In this document: piece by piece, positions 40,864 through 51,899 of the stretch
How positions within the stretch are numbered: the stretch's first letter is position 1
Layout: every line of letters begins with the position of its first letter
NCBI GenBank assembly: GCA_015179045.1
Contig: WHUZ01000013.1
Coordinates: 248,001-312,000 of the forward strand
Direction: 5' to 3'
Source of the DNA: Kalaharituber pfeilii
Lineage: Eukaryota > Ascomycota > Pezizomycetes > Pezizales > Pezizaceae
DNA: 64,000 nucleotides
Made by a program: the position numbers and the translations under genes
Notes under the pieces: model-generated
Told to the model about the DNA's origin: nothing
Database searches by the model: none
What the model saw: only the letters and a program-made list of their open reading frames with translations

Positions 40864-42416
40864 AAGATATGTTGAAATTGATGGTGAACCTAACTTGTCT
40901 CGCATCTTTGTGGGAGAGGAGAAGGGAGTCTCCTCTTCCCCAACATTAGACTCGGACCTCCCAACATGCCGTCTATAATACATATCCCTCGCTCATGTCA
41001 TTGTTCTGGTAACCTCAGACTCTGGGGAATCCGGTCCTCAAGAACTGTATGTAGATCCTAGGCTGCTCAGGAGCTCGGTTAGTCCGCTCGGGAATCAGTG
41101 GTCTTACGGCTCAGGAATTGCAATTATGATGCAGGGTTCCAGATTATAGAGGATCGACTATATACAAGTTGTAGGTCTGATTATGATTGTTCCTTATGCT
41201 ATGCTATATGCTCCATTAGCGTGCTCACGTATTTTGCATCATTGGTCGTAAGACTGTGGTTGGAACGGAAGAGCTCTTCAAACTTGGTCATAGTTGCTGA
41301 AGAGAATGTTTAAATTACTCCCTCACGAGGGCATGCCCAAGACATGGGAGCTTCGAGCTTCGCAATGTTACTAGTTGTAACCTTAGTGTGCACCATGTTT
41401 CTATCTTGAGAGTATTCTTTGCATAGAAGCCTCTTGAAACATTGCCAATATTCTAGTGAAATTTCCCCACATCAGAGTGAAAAATGGTTTACATAGCTGA
41501 ACTCGGATTCGCGACAGGACTAGGAACATCTTCATGTCTCCTCTGCAACTAATAGTGTCCCTCCTGCCTAACTTGGTTATATACAAGTTACATGTACTAT
41601 CAGAGTTAAGTGTGAGCGCTCCTTATTTCGAAAATTGTTTAAAAAAATTCAGAACGCTTTGGACGGTCCCCGACTTAAGGACCCCAGAAAAATCTATCTA
41701 AATGCGTAGAGGGCCGTTCTGCCCCACATGAAAATGGATTGTTCTGAATGGTGCAAGTACACACCTGACTACCTCCTCCGCACCTATGCAATTGGATGCT
41801 AAGAGGGCCTAGCTCACCGTTTAAGCGGTTTAACTTTGGGCCTCACCCCGCTCAAAAAATCGAGCGTCCTGAACGAAATTGTCCCCAGCATTCAGGAACG
41901 CTTAAACGGGGTTCATTCTACTTTGATCAACCCTAGTACCTTCAATTAATCAAAATTGCAAACGGTAGCTTCGCCTAACACGCAAAGATGATTCAACTTG
42001 AAGAAATCTGTCCGGATTTTCCGGATGTGGCAAACCAAGTTTCTTATCTTTTTTGATTTTTTACGATAAAATCCATTTGTCTCCACATAAAAGAGATTTT
42101 TTCCCATTGATTTTGACAGATTTTATGTAGGACTCCGGTCAGATAACTGGGAGAAAATCTGCATATATTTGAAATGAAATTTGTCTCAGACTTTACTGTA
42201 TTTGGAGAAATCGAGGTAACGTGACCGAAAAATCTCGTCCTCCAAGTGGTCAGCATTTAACTTCAGACTTGAAAAAAAAAAATAAAAAGAAGGTTTCTAA
42301 ATATTGAACGCCTCTAATATTTTTTCACAAATGGGTAAAGTAGAGCGAGTGTAGTAGAAATTTACGAATCCATCTTCAAAGTTGGTAGTAGTATCCTTGG
42401 CAGTGGGTGGGTGATG
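40864..42416. other. No gene recognised
   Basis: I see no supported coding frame. 41640-41920 has scattered inverted GC-rich words (CAGAACGCTTTGGAC; CAGGAACGCTTAAAC) but no clear element ends. Confidence 0.4.
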
Positions 42417-42493
42417 TAGGAGCTATTCATTAATTTTTATCAAAAGCCTGCGGTATGGGTACTCGACTGTCAAATTCATTTTCGCGAACTTTA
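42417..42493. repeat. Repeat R1, copy 2
   Basis: Matches 36536-36608 nearly base for base (AGCTATTCATTAATTTTTAT to CATTTTCGCGAACTTTA). The following sequence differs. Confidence 0.75.
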
Positions 42494-42801
42494 AGCAGGA
42501 TGAAGACACCTGCACGACAAGCATGTCGACTCGCCAAGCAAGTACTAAGAATATTTAGTGGAATGCTCACAGTGAAAAACGCCTGGGGAGGCTGTGCTAG
42601 ATCTTCAAGTGGTAAGCTACAGCCCAGACGAGGTTGCAGCTTGCATGAATTGTACGCAGTTAGGTTAGACGGGTTGCAAGTTCAGGCCTACAGCTGTGCC
42701 AAGAAACCCGTGTACCCCGCTCCTTCCATAGTGTCTTACATCTAACTTATCCTGTTACAGTAATACAGACACACTTCGAGCTATCTCAGTCGGCAAACCT
42801 T

Positions 42802-42865
42802 TTTTTTTTTTTTTTTTTTTTGTATCACATGACCCCGCTTGTAGCTGTTCGCCATGGCAGGGCGA
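42802..42865 (-). mobile_element. Tail-only LINE insertion, family B
   Basis: Flanked by CGGCAAACCTT at 42791-42801 and 42866-42876. The insert is poly-T, GTATCACATGACCCCGCTTG and the hairpin ending GGCAGGG, plus three bases that do not match the LINE. It lies in the upstream module of BTB gene 2. Confidence 0.85.
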
Positions 42866-42876
42866 CGGCAAACCTT

Positions 42877-43167
42877 AAGATAGCACTACTGGACCAAGCA
42901 CCCAGCTGTTGTGAATTCACTGGTATCCACAACCGAGAGGTCAGGCTCCCTTCTAGCTTAGAAAGCAAAATCATCCTGCAGTCCTAATCATTATTGCCCA
43001 TCACAGCATAGGCTTGGTGCAACGCCAGTGATAATAAGTAAGTACGGTGGATGGAACCTTCAAATCAAATCGTCAACTTAGCCTGACAAACTTTGTGCTA
43101 ACTAGATTAACTAGGAATCCGACCACCCTGCTTACTGCTGATTAAACAACGACTGAGCTTTGATTCC
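42877..43167 (+). promoter_or_regulatory. Upstream module of BTB gene 2
   Basis: Shared words with the module of BTB gene 1 include GGACCAAGCACCCAGCTGTT, ATCCACAACCGAGAGGT, CAGTCCTAATCATT and GCATAGGCTTGGTG. It is interrupted by two LINE insertions (42802-42865 and 43181-43416), the second within 40 bp of the start codon. Confidence 0.5.
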
Positions 43168-43180
43168 TAAAACTTCCCTC

Positions 43181-43416
43181 TTTTTTTTTTTTTTTTTTTT
43201 TAAATCACGTAACCCCGCTTGCAGCGCCAAGCCATGGCAGGGTCCCGGAGACAGGCTTAACAAAGAAATTTCTATATACACATCCCCGTTCCACCCCCCC
43301 CTCTCCCCTTCTAGAAACCTGATTCCAGAAACTTCCGGACGGTTCTTCTGGTTTCTGCATCAGGAAAGCTCCCCTATATCTCTCCACCTCTCCCCCCTCC
43401 TCTGTCCTCCACACCT
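43181..43416 (-). mobile_element. Family B LINE 3' fragment just upstream of BTB gene 2
   Basis: Flanked by TAAAACTTCCCTC at 43168-43180 and 43417-43429. It has poly-T, the family B tail (CCATGGCAGGGTCCC in plus sense) and about 170 bp of 3'UTR matching the copy at 31559-32168. It separates the BTB 2 start (43452) from its upstream module. Confidence 0.9.
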
Positions 43417-43451
43417 TAAAACTTCCCTCACTACAAGCATATTTCAGCAAA

Positions 43452-44758
43452 ATGTCATCCTCTGCTTCACCTAACGCCACTGATGTGTCAGGGATACCGG
43501 GGACTTCACCATCTGATCCCTCAACTCCAGAATCAAAAGTAGCGCATATCAACATTTACCCCGCAGGGGATATCACGTTGGCTGTGCCACACTCAGTGGA
43601 AGGCTCTACAAAACAAGCGATTGCATACTTTCTTGTCAACTCCCAAATCCTCTGTGTTGCATCTCCAGTCTTCCGAGCTATGCTTTCTAAGACCTCGAAC
43701 TTTAAGGAAGCAGTATCAGTGTCCAACAAGGCTTCGAACTCAGAACCAACTGAGGTTCAGCTACTGGACGATAATCCAAAAGCACTAGCAATCATTCTCC
43801 GTGCTATTCATCTCCAGTCTGAGTGGGTGCCCAATTCTCTGACTACAGGACAACTGTATGAAGTAGCTATCATATGTGACAAGTATGATATGCAACGTTC
43901 CTTGGAACACTGGCTGCAAAAGTGGATCCCACAGAGAGAATCCGAAGCATCGACATACCCACATAAATGGCTGTTCATTTCCATTGCATTTTCAAGGAAA
44001 GACATTTTGAGTAATGTCTCCAGATCAATTATTTTAAGCTACGTTCCTCCCAAAGGATTAAGTTCTAGGGCGGTCTTTGACCCACATGTTCCCCAATTTT
44101 ATGTCGGTATGTAGGACCGACTCTTAGTTCCTTGCATTTATTACTGATAAATTACGTTACAGATGAGATCCTTAGGAAACGAGAGGCCGTAATTCAACGT
44201 ATCCTTGACTACATCGCTAGTCTCCTCTATGAATACGGGGCTCCCATTAACCCAATTCCACTTGTATCTGGCATCAATGGCGAGCTCAAGTGCCAGTTAA
44301 AGCCCCATGAAACAGAACTCTGTGATATCTTTATACTTGGACACCTGATACGAGAATTCAAACGAATAGGGGCATATCCGCCATCAGACACATTCAAAAG
44401 AAGTTCTGTGAATTACATGAAGGATTTATTGTCTTCATTAAAATTTCCAGACGAGATTATTGTTCAGAAGCCACGTCGTGTTTCACCATCAGTTGAGGCA
44501 CCATTCTTTTTATTTGGTGAGCCTTCTCCTAAAGTCCCCACTAATAAATGTCCCTCTTGTTCCAAAACCATAAATACGCCGTCACCGCCTAACCATGCCC
44601 CCTGCGCTCCAAAAAAAAGACTTATTGCTACTGTGGTGGATATGATCAAAAGCATTCAGGGCATTGATGGCCGTGAAGGTGCCGGACAAAGTGCGGTCAA
44701 AGGGTTATATCCACCAGCTGAAGGTACAGATTTGTGGAACTGTATTAAGTACGAGTAA
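43452..44758 (+). CDS. BTB/POZ domain protein, paralog 2 (416 aa after splicing)
   Basis: Exons are 43452-44106 and 44163-44758, split by a 56-bp intron (GTATGT, TACTGAT branch-like site, TTACAG) that contains an in-frame TAG. Without splicing the protein would stop after YVGM; with splicing it continues DEILRKRE, aligned to paralogs 1 and 3. The BTB-like core is at about 40-150 (YFLVNSQILCVASPVFRAML, DDNPKALAIILRAIHL, ICDKYDM). The C-terminal part keeps CPSCSK...NHAPCAPKKR and TDLWNCI. No frame break is visible. A LINE insertion 22-35 bp upstream of the ATG may have changed its expression. Confidence 0.85.
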
Positions 44759-45224
44759 TGAGGAAAGGTAAGCCCCCTGGATAGGGACACACTTATTCCT
44801 GATTTGCAGTCTGATGATCAACTAACGCCCATCGGCTGTAATTTCCCCTTCACTGAATATCAGGCGTGAGTCTGGTAGACCTCCGTGAGGTTATGGGTCG
44901 TGACTTTGGTCTTAGTTCTTGTTGTTCTGGTGTTTGTTTCAGTATGCCTTACTAGCGGGGGACCTAGGTATCCTGTCGTCTCACTTCCTTTTATTTCATA
45001 TGTTATTTGGATTTGCCCTCACGGGGTAGTATGGAGGAAAAAAAGAAAAAGGCTTCCGCACCAAACAAGGCCCATATCAGGAATACAGAAGTCTGAGTTC
45101 TTCAGTGTTCCTTTCTTCAATTCACAGGATAGTCGTCCGCGTTTGTTTCTGTTAATCAGGCCATTTCCAGCTTTTTCTTATATCATTACTCTCAAGGCCA
45201 TCTCCGGCTACTGGTACTATCTGT

Positions 45225-45360
45225 CCTCTAACTTCTCTTCTATCTCTTATCATCTCCTATGTACTTAATCTCGTCGTAGCCCATAGGGCGGCATACGAGT
45301 AATGATATATGGGAAAATAAAAAAAAAAAAATAAAAAAAATAAAAATAAAAAAATAAAAT
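45225..45360 (+). mobile_element. Family A LINE 3' end
   Basis: TTAATCTCGTCGTAGCCCAT...GGCATACGAGTAATGATATATG is followed by an A-rich, T-interrupted tail. The stem CTCGT/ACGAG is a compensated variant. The left edge is not defined. Confidence 0.65.
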
Positions 45361-45760
45361 TTCTCTCCTGTTTCTTATGGACCCTATTTATGAAGTATAT
45401 AGTACTATCATAAATTGATAAAGTTCAATTGTTCGAAATCCAATACTTTGTATCATACTATTTCGCATGCATATAAATGGCTGTGTGACTGTTTGGGGGA
45501 ATGAATGAACAAAAACAATTCTAACTTGAAGGCTCACCACGTATGCTACTATGTCAGGAGGAAGATGAACCTTGATGGCAACAAACCTTATATGATGGGC
45601 CATTAGTGTTAATCATGTGATGGAAACAAAGTCAGGTATCTGCAATGTGTATCCAAAATTAGACATCTTTGTCTGGAAGGGTAAAGGAGAGGTTTATTCA
45701 TTCCTCAAATGCCAGCAGTGGACTTCACCGACGCTACAGCATCCAAGTGATGTTTCGTGG

Positions 45761-45782
45761 GCTGTCAATTCATTTTCGCGAA
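45761..45782. repeat. Repeat R1, short fragment
   Basis: CTGTCAATTCATTTTCGCGAA matches the inner end of R1 (36.58 and 42.47 kb) with one base missing. Confidence 0.55.
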
Positions 45783-46084
45783 GAGTAGGATGAGGTGCAC
45801 GATGGTGGGAGAGCGGCACATATATATAAAAGCTATTAGTAAGTAGTAGATAAAAGGAAGTAGTAGCGGTGGTCATCAATTATCTACAGTAAAGTAAATG
45901 AAACATTTGTACATTTTTCGCGTCTTGGCAACATTGCCCATTGGCTATGTTCCGCCCTGAAATGTAAGGTAAGGTACTATCACACTACATTTCTGAAAAG
46001 TCTACAGCACGAAATAGTCCCGTTACTTTTGGAAAACATTTACTTTACTTTAGATCTGCTACCAACCGCCCCCACTCAACGCAA

Positions 46085-46147
46085 CCCCACACCGCACCGC
46101 ACCGCACTCGCACCGCACCGCACCGCACCGCACCGCACCACACCGCA
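46085..46147. repeat. CACCG microsatellite
   Basis: About ten CACCG (or CACTCG) units in a row. They abut the 3' end of the transposase-like frame on the minus strand. Confidence 0.95.
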
Positions 46148-46438
46148 CTAAAAGGAGGCTCTTTGCATCCGAAAAATAGCAAGAAATGCTGAATCTGGAT
46201 ATTCATTAATCAAATTTGATAGAATATTTGGCTCTTGCCTTCCAGCAGAGTTTTTGCCACGGTTGAAATATCGATTAGCTGCAATATTATCACTCCTATC
46301 TATTAGCTCCTGAAGCTCTTCAAAGTCCTCCTCTTCTTCCTCTGAACTGTAATCTGAGTCAAACTCCGAATCTAAATCATAATCCATTGCTGTCATCAAA
46401 ACATTGATTTCAGTATTTATTTTCTTCTGTATTGACAC
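46148..46438 (-). pseudogene. Transposase-like N-terminal fragment
   Basis: The 96-codon frame has an acidic stretch (DSDYSSEEEEEDFEELQEL) followed by SDNIAANRYFNRGKNSAG, NILSNLINEYPDSAFLAIF and RMQRASF. The pattern of an acidic leader and then RYFNRG, YPDSAFLAIFRM resembles the start of fungal Harbinger/IS4-like (DDE_4) transposon proteins, from memory only. It ends at the CACCG repeat, with no catalytic region. Confidence 0.4.
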
Positions 46439-46499
46439 TTTTTGGCTTATACGAATCTGTAGTTGTGTTGCTATGCGGGGTAGGGGTGAATGAGACTAC

Positions 46500-47640
46500 A
46501 ATTACAGAGTACTCGAGTACACAAGTACACTTTAGAGCTAACCTTTTTAAGTAATTTATCTCACTCACTACAGTAAGCTCTAAGTTTATCTAATTTGTAT
46601 TATGTAGTAGTATGTAACTCAATTAGAGGTCTTCTATCAAAAATTACCACTCTTTAACTTTGAATAACTTTTTCAGAAAAATTTAGAAAATCAAAAACGC
46701 AATATAGATCAATTCATCACTCAATTCTCTTTATGCAGTTTTGAATTTTTCACGACTTATGTTACGTCAGTGATTGGCATTGAAATTTAGGATCAAAATG
46801 TGCCGACTAAAAGCAGTCCGCAACCATACAAGCCACTGTACAAGTTCCATTTAGAGTTGGGCTAATGGCGCACCGGAGTTACTAGTGCTGCTTTTATGGT
46901 ACAGTGCATAATATAGTTATCCTGCGATTCCAAGGAAAGTTCGATCGCAGTGTCGGGACTCCTGATGGAGCTGGTCGTTAGTTGCGCGGCAAAAGCGGGG
47001 TGCAACAAGGTGGAGCTAAGAGAGCTGCAGCTGGACAAGATACTTGGAGGGTATGGTACGCGAGTTGCATTTACCCTTGGGTACTAGTTGCAATGTATGC
47101 AGATGCTAGTTAATGCAACTCTGTAAGTGAAGACTTGCAGATTCAGTAGCCCAAGGTACTCAATAGTGCTATTGCAACATTTCTGAAGAAAAATCAAATG
47201 ACCATATTAGAATGAATGCACTTGCTAAGATAAAGGGTACAAGATATCAAGCCTATGAGTATTCGGCCCCTATTAGTACCTAAGAAGGAAAGGTTCTCCA
47301 GTAATAGTTGAAAAGTGAGTTATTATGTACATATATGGAGTAAAGGGAAATCGAAGGAAATAGATAAGCAAAAAAATAATTGCAGTTAGAGGAAGGGAGA
47401 GCTCATATAAATAGATTGAATTTGGATACGATTGGATTCTTATTGGGAAGAACTATTGTCCTTAAGTATGGTAAGGGGCGCTAGCCGATATAAAAGAACT
47501 TCCCTCCGTAACTCTGACTAATGATAGCATAGAAAACTGCTATTATCTAATGTGCTACCAAGGCCTACTATACATCTCAAGATGGCCTTCCTCTATATAA
47601 GCGAAGGTCACAAGATTCAGACACGCATGCATAGCGACAC
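46500..47640. other. No gene recognised
   Basis: AT-rich DNA without supported coding frames, repeats or LINE tails. Confidence 0.4.
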
Positions 47641-47654
47641 GATATACTTTGCTG

Positions 47655-47908
47655 GCTAGTGAAGCTGGCATTCTGGTCGCTTGCCTAGGCACGAAATTAT
47701 TGTGTGTGAGGGGGAGAAGGAGTGGATGAAACTGGTTGAGGTGTTGGACTGGGCAGCGAGCTAGTTTCTTTGTTTCACACGCTCTACGTCTCTTTATGAT
47801 TTATCAGTTACAATTTGTCCTTTATGTACCTAACACCCCGCCGTAGCCTACCAGGCGGCACGCGAGTAATGAAATAAAAAAAAATAAAAATAAAAATAAA
47901 AAATCCAG
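47655..47908 (+). mobile_element. Family A LINE 3' fragment
   Basis: It has short 3' coding or UTR sequence and a hairpin tail (CCCGCCGTAGCCTACCAGGC...GCGAGTAATGAAAT) with an A-rich end interrupted by T. The inner stem is GCCT/AGGC, a compensated change. TTTGCTG on both sides (47648-47654 and 47909-47915) is a possible short target duplication. Confidence 0.65.
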
Positions 47909-47939
47909 TTTGCTGTACTCACTGATATGTTGGCGAAGC

Positions 47940-48127
47940 TCATCCCCAGTCCCGAGGCGCCCCAGTACTGGAGTATAATGCAAGAATTTTCGAGCGACCA
48001 AACTGTTCGACACTGCGGGTGAATTGAAAATCTCAGTGAGAGTTTGGCCCATGCAACACCAGAGAATAAGGCTACTGAACAGATCGGGGAACAGGAATGG
48101 ACACGCAGGCATCATCCTATCTTCCTG
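47940..48127 (-). pseudogene. Exon of an unidentified protein gene
   Basis: A minus-strand open stretch reads DRMMPACPFLFPDLFSSLIL, TLTEIFNSPAVSNSLVARKF, HYTPVLGRLGTGDELRQHIS. It is bounded by acceptor-like GTGCAG upstream (at about 48200, now split from the exon by a LINE tail) and donor GTGAGTAC near 47930. The codon pattern looks like a real protein. I know no family and cannot find neighbouring exons; insertions on both sides suggest a dying gene. Confidence 0.35.
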
Positions 48128-48128
48128 C

Positions 48129-48188
48129 CCTGTCATGGCGAACAGCTGCAAGCGGGTTACGTGAAAAACAAAACAAAACAAAAAAACT
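48129..48188 (+). mobile_element. Tail-only LINE insertion, family B
   Basis: Flanked by TATCTTCCTGC at 48118-48128 and 48189-48199. The insert CCTGTCATGGCGAACAGCTG...GCGGGTTACGTG ends with A-rich CAAAACAAAA. It starts within one base of the hairpin base, and hits the acceptor/exon boundary of the minus-strand exon. Confidence 0.9.
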
Positions 48189-48199
48189 TATCTTCCTGC

Positions 48200-49190
48200 A
48201 CATTGCACTCGCGTCAATAAATAGAGCAATTGTTATCACAGCTTGTCAAATAAAAATCGGCATTCTGCGCACCTTTATTTTCATTTACGATGGTTTCACA
48301 CGATGAATCATGTGTTCTACATCACAAATTCAGGCGTTCTTAGGCCAACATGCAATGTTGCTGCAGCGTGGTGTCATTCTGGTTTGGTACACAATTTCAA
48401 TGCTGGTTTTTTGCAAGTCCATTCGCTGGTATCATTCTGCCGGTGAAGTGTTATGCATGAGTGCTGTAGAGGACATTACTGTCCAATCTCAACCTTAAAC
48501 TCGGTTGCTCTTCATATAGTTGCTCTTGATTCATTTTACAGTATGCTATTATTTGCTGAATGCTTGTCGATCAACAAATGCAGTCAATGGTTTCTGATAC
48601 GAGTATACTAGTGACAGTGACTTTGTGTGTAAACTATTTCCTCACACCACTCGCCTGCCTAACTTCAAGCCTATACCTCTTCGATTTTTTTATCTATCCC
48701 GGTTTGTTCTGACCCATTGTGCGCAATTGTCCACTCTGCTATTGGACATCGTGAAGTATTATTGAGATTTTACAGCCGATGATAATTGGGCTAGCGCCAC
48801 TTTAAAATTATATCTATCGAGGCTGAACATCCAGCTGGTGACTCTAGCATGGCTGAGTTTCTTCAATCTGGGTGAATGTAATTCCTATTCGTGAAAATTC
48901 TGCAGTGGGGGTGATATGAAAAGGATGGAAATGGGCAGCCTAGAAATAAATAATGGCTCCCAGTAAATCTGAACGATGTCCAAGTCATAAATTGAAACCC
49001 TGCGAATAAAACGTCTGCGCACTACTAAAGAAGCGTGCAACGAACAATCTTTTATTGTTTCTGGGATCCTTAGTACCGAAGAGAGTCGGGGCGACATCAC
49101 TAGGCGCAATTTCTGCTACATATCCTAGGCTCTTCCGCCCATAATCAGCAACCATACGGCATAAGGCCCAAGAACCTAATCGCCAGCCAG
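48200..49190. other. No gene recognised
   Basis: Two overlapping minus-strand frames (48885-49197) have no domain I can name. The stretch may contain the promoter of the ankyrin-HET gene. Confidence 0.35.
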
Positions 49191-49280
49191 GTGTCAAGCC
49201 AGCGAAAGAGTAAGTGTCTGCAGAAGATTTACTTACACCGCAAAATGGGGGACAGTAACGGAAATATCAACGCTGTACGT

Positions 49281-50962
49281 GACTCCGATTGGACATTGCG
49301 CAAGGCTGTATGGGAGGGAAGGAAGGAACAGATGTCACTGCTGCTGGACCGGGGGGCGGATGTCAATGGTAGATGTGGCGAGTACGTGACCGCACTGGGT
49401 GTGGCTGCATTCGGAGGAAATGTGGACGTTGTGAAGCTGCTGCTGGACCGGGGGGCAGATATCAATGCTGTAGGTGGCAACTACGGGACTGCACTAGGTG
49501 TGGCTGCATTCATAGGAAATGCGGAGATTGCGAAGCTGCTGCTGGACCGGGGGGCGGATATCAATGCTGTAGGTGGCAAGCACGGGACTGCACTAGGTGT
49601 GGCTGCATTCAGAGGAAATGCGGAGGTTGTGAAGCTGCTGCTGGACCAGGGGGTGGATATCAATGGCGTATGTAGTGAGTACGGGACCGCACTGAGTACG
49701 GCTGCATCCACAAGTAATGCAGAAGTTGTGAAGCTGCTGCTGAACCGGGGGGCGGATATCAATGCTGTAGGTGGTGAGTATGGGACTGCACTGGGTGTGG
49801 CTGCATTCGGAGGGAAGGCGGAGGTTGTGAAGCTGCTGCTGTACTGGGGGGCGGATATCAATGCTATAGGTGGTGAGTACGGGACTGCACTAGGTGTGGC
49901 TGCATTCAAAGGAAATGCAGAGATTGTGAAGCTGCTGCTGGACTGGGGGGCAGATATCAATGCTGTAGGTGGCTGGTATGGGACTGCACTGGGTGTGTCT
50001 GTATTCAGAGGAAATACAGAGATTGTGAAGCTGCTGCTGAACTGGGGGGCAGATATCAATGCAATAGGTGGCGAGTATGGGACTGCACTGGGTGCGGCTG
50101 CATCCACAAGAAATGCAGAGGTTGTGAAGCTGCTGCTGGACCGGGGGGCAGATATCAATGCTGTAGGTGGCTGGTATGGGACTGCACTAGGTGCGGCTGC
50201 ATCCATAAGAAATGCGGAGGTTGTGAAGCTGCTGCTGGACCGGGGGGCAGATATTAATGCTGTAGGTGGCACGTTTGGGACTGCACTGGGTGTGGCTGCA
50301 TTCAGAGGAAACGCAGAGGTTGTGAAGCTGCTGCTGGACTGGGGGGCAGATATCAATGGTGTATGTGGTGAGTATGGGACTGCATTGGGTGTGGCTGCAT
50401 TCGAAGGAAACACGGAGGTTGTGAAGCTGCTGCTGGACCGGGGGGCAGATATCAATGGTGTATGTGGTGAGTATGGGACTGCACTGGGTGTGGCTGCATT
50501 CGAAGGAAATGCGGAGGTTGTGAAGCTGCTGCTGGACCGGGGGGCGGATATCAATAGTGTATGTGGTGAGCATGGGACTGCACTGGGTGTGGCTGCATTC
50601 AAAGGAAATGCGGAGGTTGTGAAGCTGCTGCTGGACCGGGGGGCGGATGTCAATGGTGTATGTGGCGAGTATGTGACTGCACTGGGTGTGGCTGCATTCG
50701 AAGGAAACGCGGAGGTTGTGAAGCTGCTGCTGGACCGGGGGGCAGATATCAATGGTGTATGTGGTGAGTATGGGACCGCACTGGGTGTGGCTGCATTCGA
50801 AGGAAACACGGAAGTTGTGAAGCTGCTGCTGGACCGGGGGACAGATATCAATGCTGTAGGTGGCACGTTTGGGACTGCACTGGGTGTGGCTGCATTCAGA
50901 GGAAACGCGGAGGTTGTGAAGCTACTGCTAGACCGGGGGGTGGATCTCAACGTAGGTGGCAC
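49281..50962 (+). repeat. Ankyrin repeat tract, 17 units of about 33 aa (99 bp), highly conserved
   Basis: Units share GTALGVAAF.GNAEVVKLLLDRGADIN with nearly identical DNA. Variation is confined to a few sites: the two residues before GTAL or VTAL (EY, WY, TF, NY, KH, EH), the residue after AAF or the STSN/STRN/SIRN variant, the pair before G in LLLDRG (DR, DW, NR, NW, YW, DQ), and the last residues of each unit. This is the pattern of high internal conservation known from fungal NLR repeats. Confidence 0.95.
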
Positions 50963-51707
50963 GTATCAAACTCCTCTGGGTGGCTACCCAACTGCCCTGG
51001 ATGCAGCAAAGTCCGGCAATGCCGAGCCAGTTCTGCAGGCGCTGCTGGCCGGCGCCATGGCGAAGGTCAATCGCAACAATGACGTGACACCCCCTTTCCC
51101 TATGCCATATGCCGGGTATTTTGCAACATCATCTCTTCGCCATGAAGTACAAGTTAAACGAAGTAATACCTCACCACCCTTCCTCGCTAATGCACAGTTA
51201 CAAAGGGCAATCGGCGTTGGAGGCATCCTTAGCCCAGACCTTGCTGACGTTCCTTGTAAGGAATTCAGCAAGGAAGTGCTATTTTCCACCCTTATAGCTC
51301 TTGTCGGCCTCCGCAGTGATTCCGCTGAACGTCTTCGATGCTGGATCCAAAATGATATTCAGTACTTTGTTTCACATAATTTTGACTTTGGTCTAGCATA
51401 TGCCGCAGCCTATGTCGGGTGGAAACACTTCAACAAACAGGCGTTTAATGTAGCGGCGCAAAGGGCGCAGTGGCTGAGGAAAGCAAAGGAAATTGACGAA
51501 GAGCGTACAAATGCAATCTACAAGGACGGCACTGGACAGCATCTTATCAAGTCACCATACTTTGTAATGCCACGCCGCATCTGGGACCTGAAGAGTAATC
51601 GCGTGGTAGACTTTCGAATGTTGCATGCAGAAGTCAACTCCATTGATGTTCCACATAATGGCACTCGATGGCCTACCTTCTGGGCAGTCTCACACAGCTG
51701 GACTAGC

Positions 51708-51867
51708 CGGGCAATACATGTACGTAGAAGTGTAAGGGGTGGATAGGCTTGGGGGCGTAGGCTTGGTGTTTTTAGGCGGGCTGTTTCGGGAGGCGTGACT
51801 TTAACCTTTTTTCCTATGTATCTAGCACACCATCGCCATAGCCCGTAGGGCGGCACGCGATTAATGA

Positions 51868-51898
<31 letters not shown>
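51708..51898 (+). mobile_element. Family A LINE 3' fragment inside the HET domain
   Basis: The 191-bp insert is flanked by ACAGCTGGACTAGC at 51694-51707 and 51899-51912. It contains 3'UTR, a hairpin with stem ATCGC/GCGAT, ATTAATGATAT and a 30-base poly(A). The long poly(A) and exact duplication suggest it is recent. Confidence 0.95.

Positions 51899-51899
<1 letters not shown>

Noticed and set aside
44885..45268. Plus-strand hydrophobic frame (VVTLVLVLVVLVFVSVCL)
   Set aside because: Low-complexity TTG/GTT sequence running into a LINE tail; no homologous frame after the other BTB copies.
49481..50962. Long minus-strand frame (493 codons) over the ankyrin tract
   Set aside because: It is the antisense image of a 99-bp tandem repeat; the plus frame has the ankyrin consensus and the HET continuation.
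49281..50962. CRISPR-like array of repeats
   Set aside because: The 99-bp units are coding repeats with no separate spacers, in a eukaryotic sequence.
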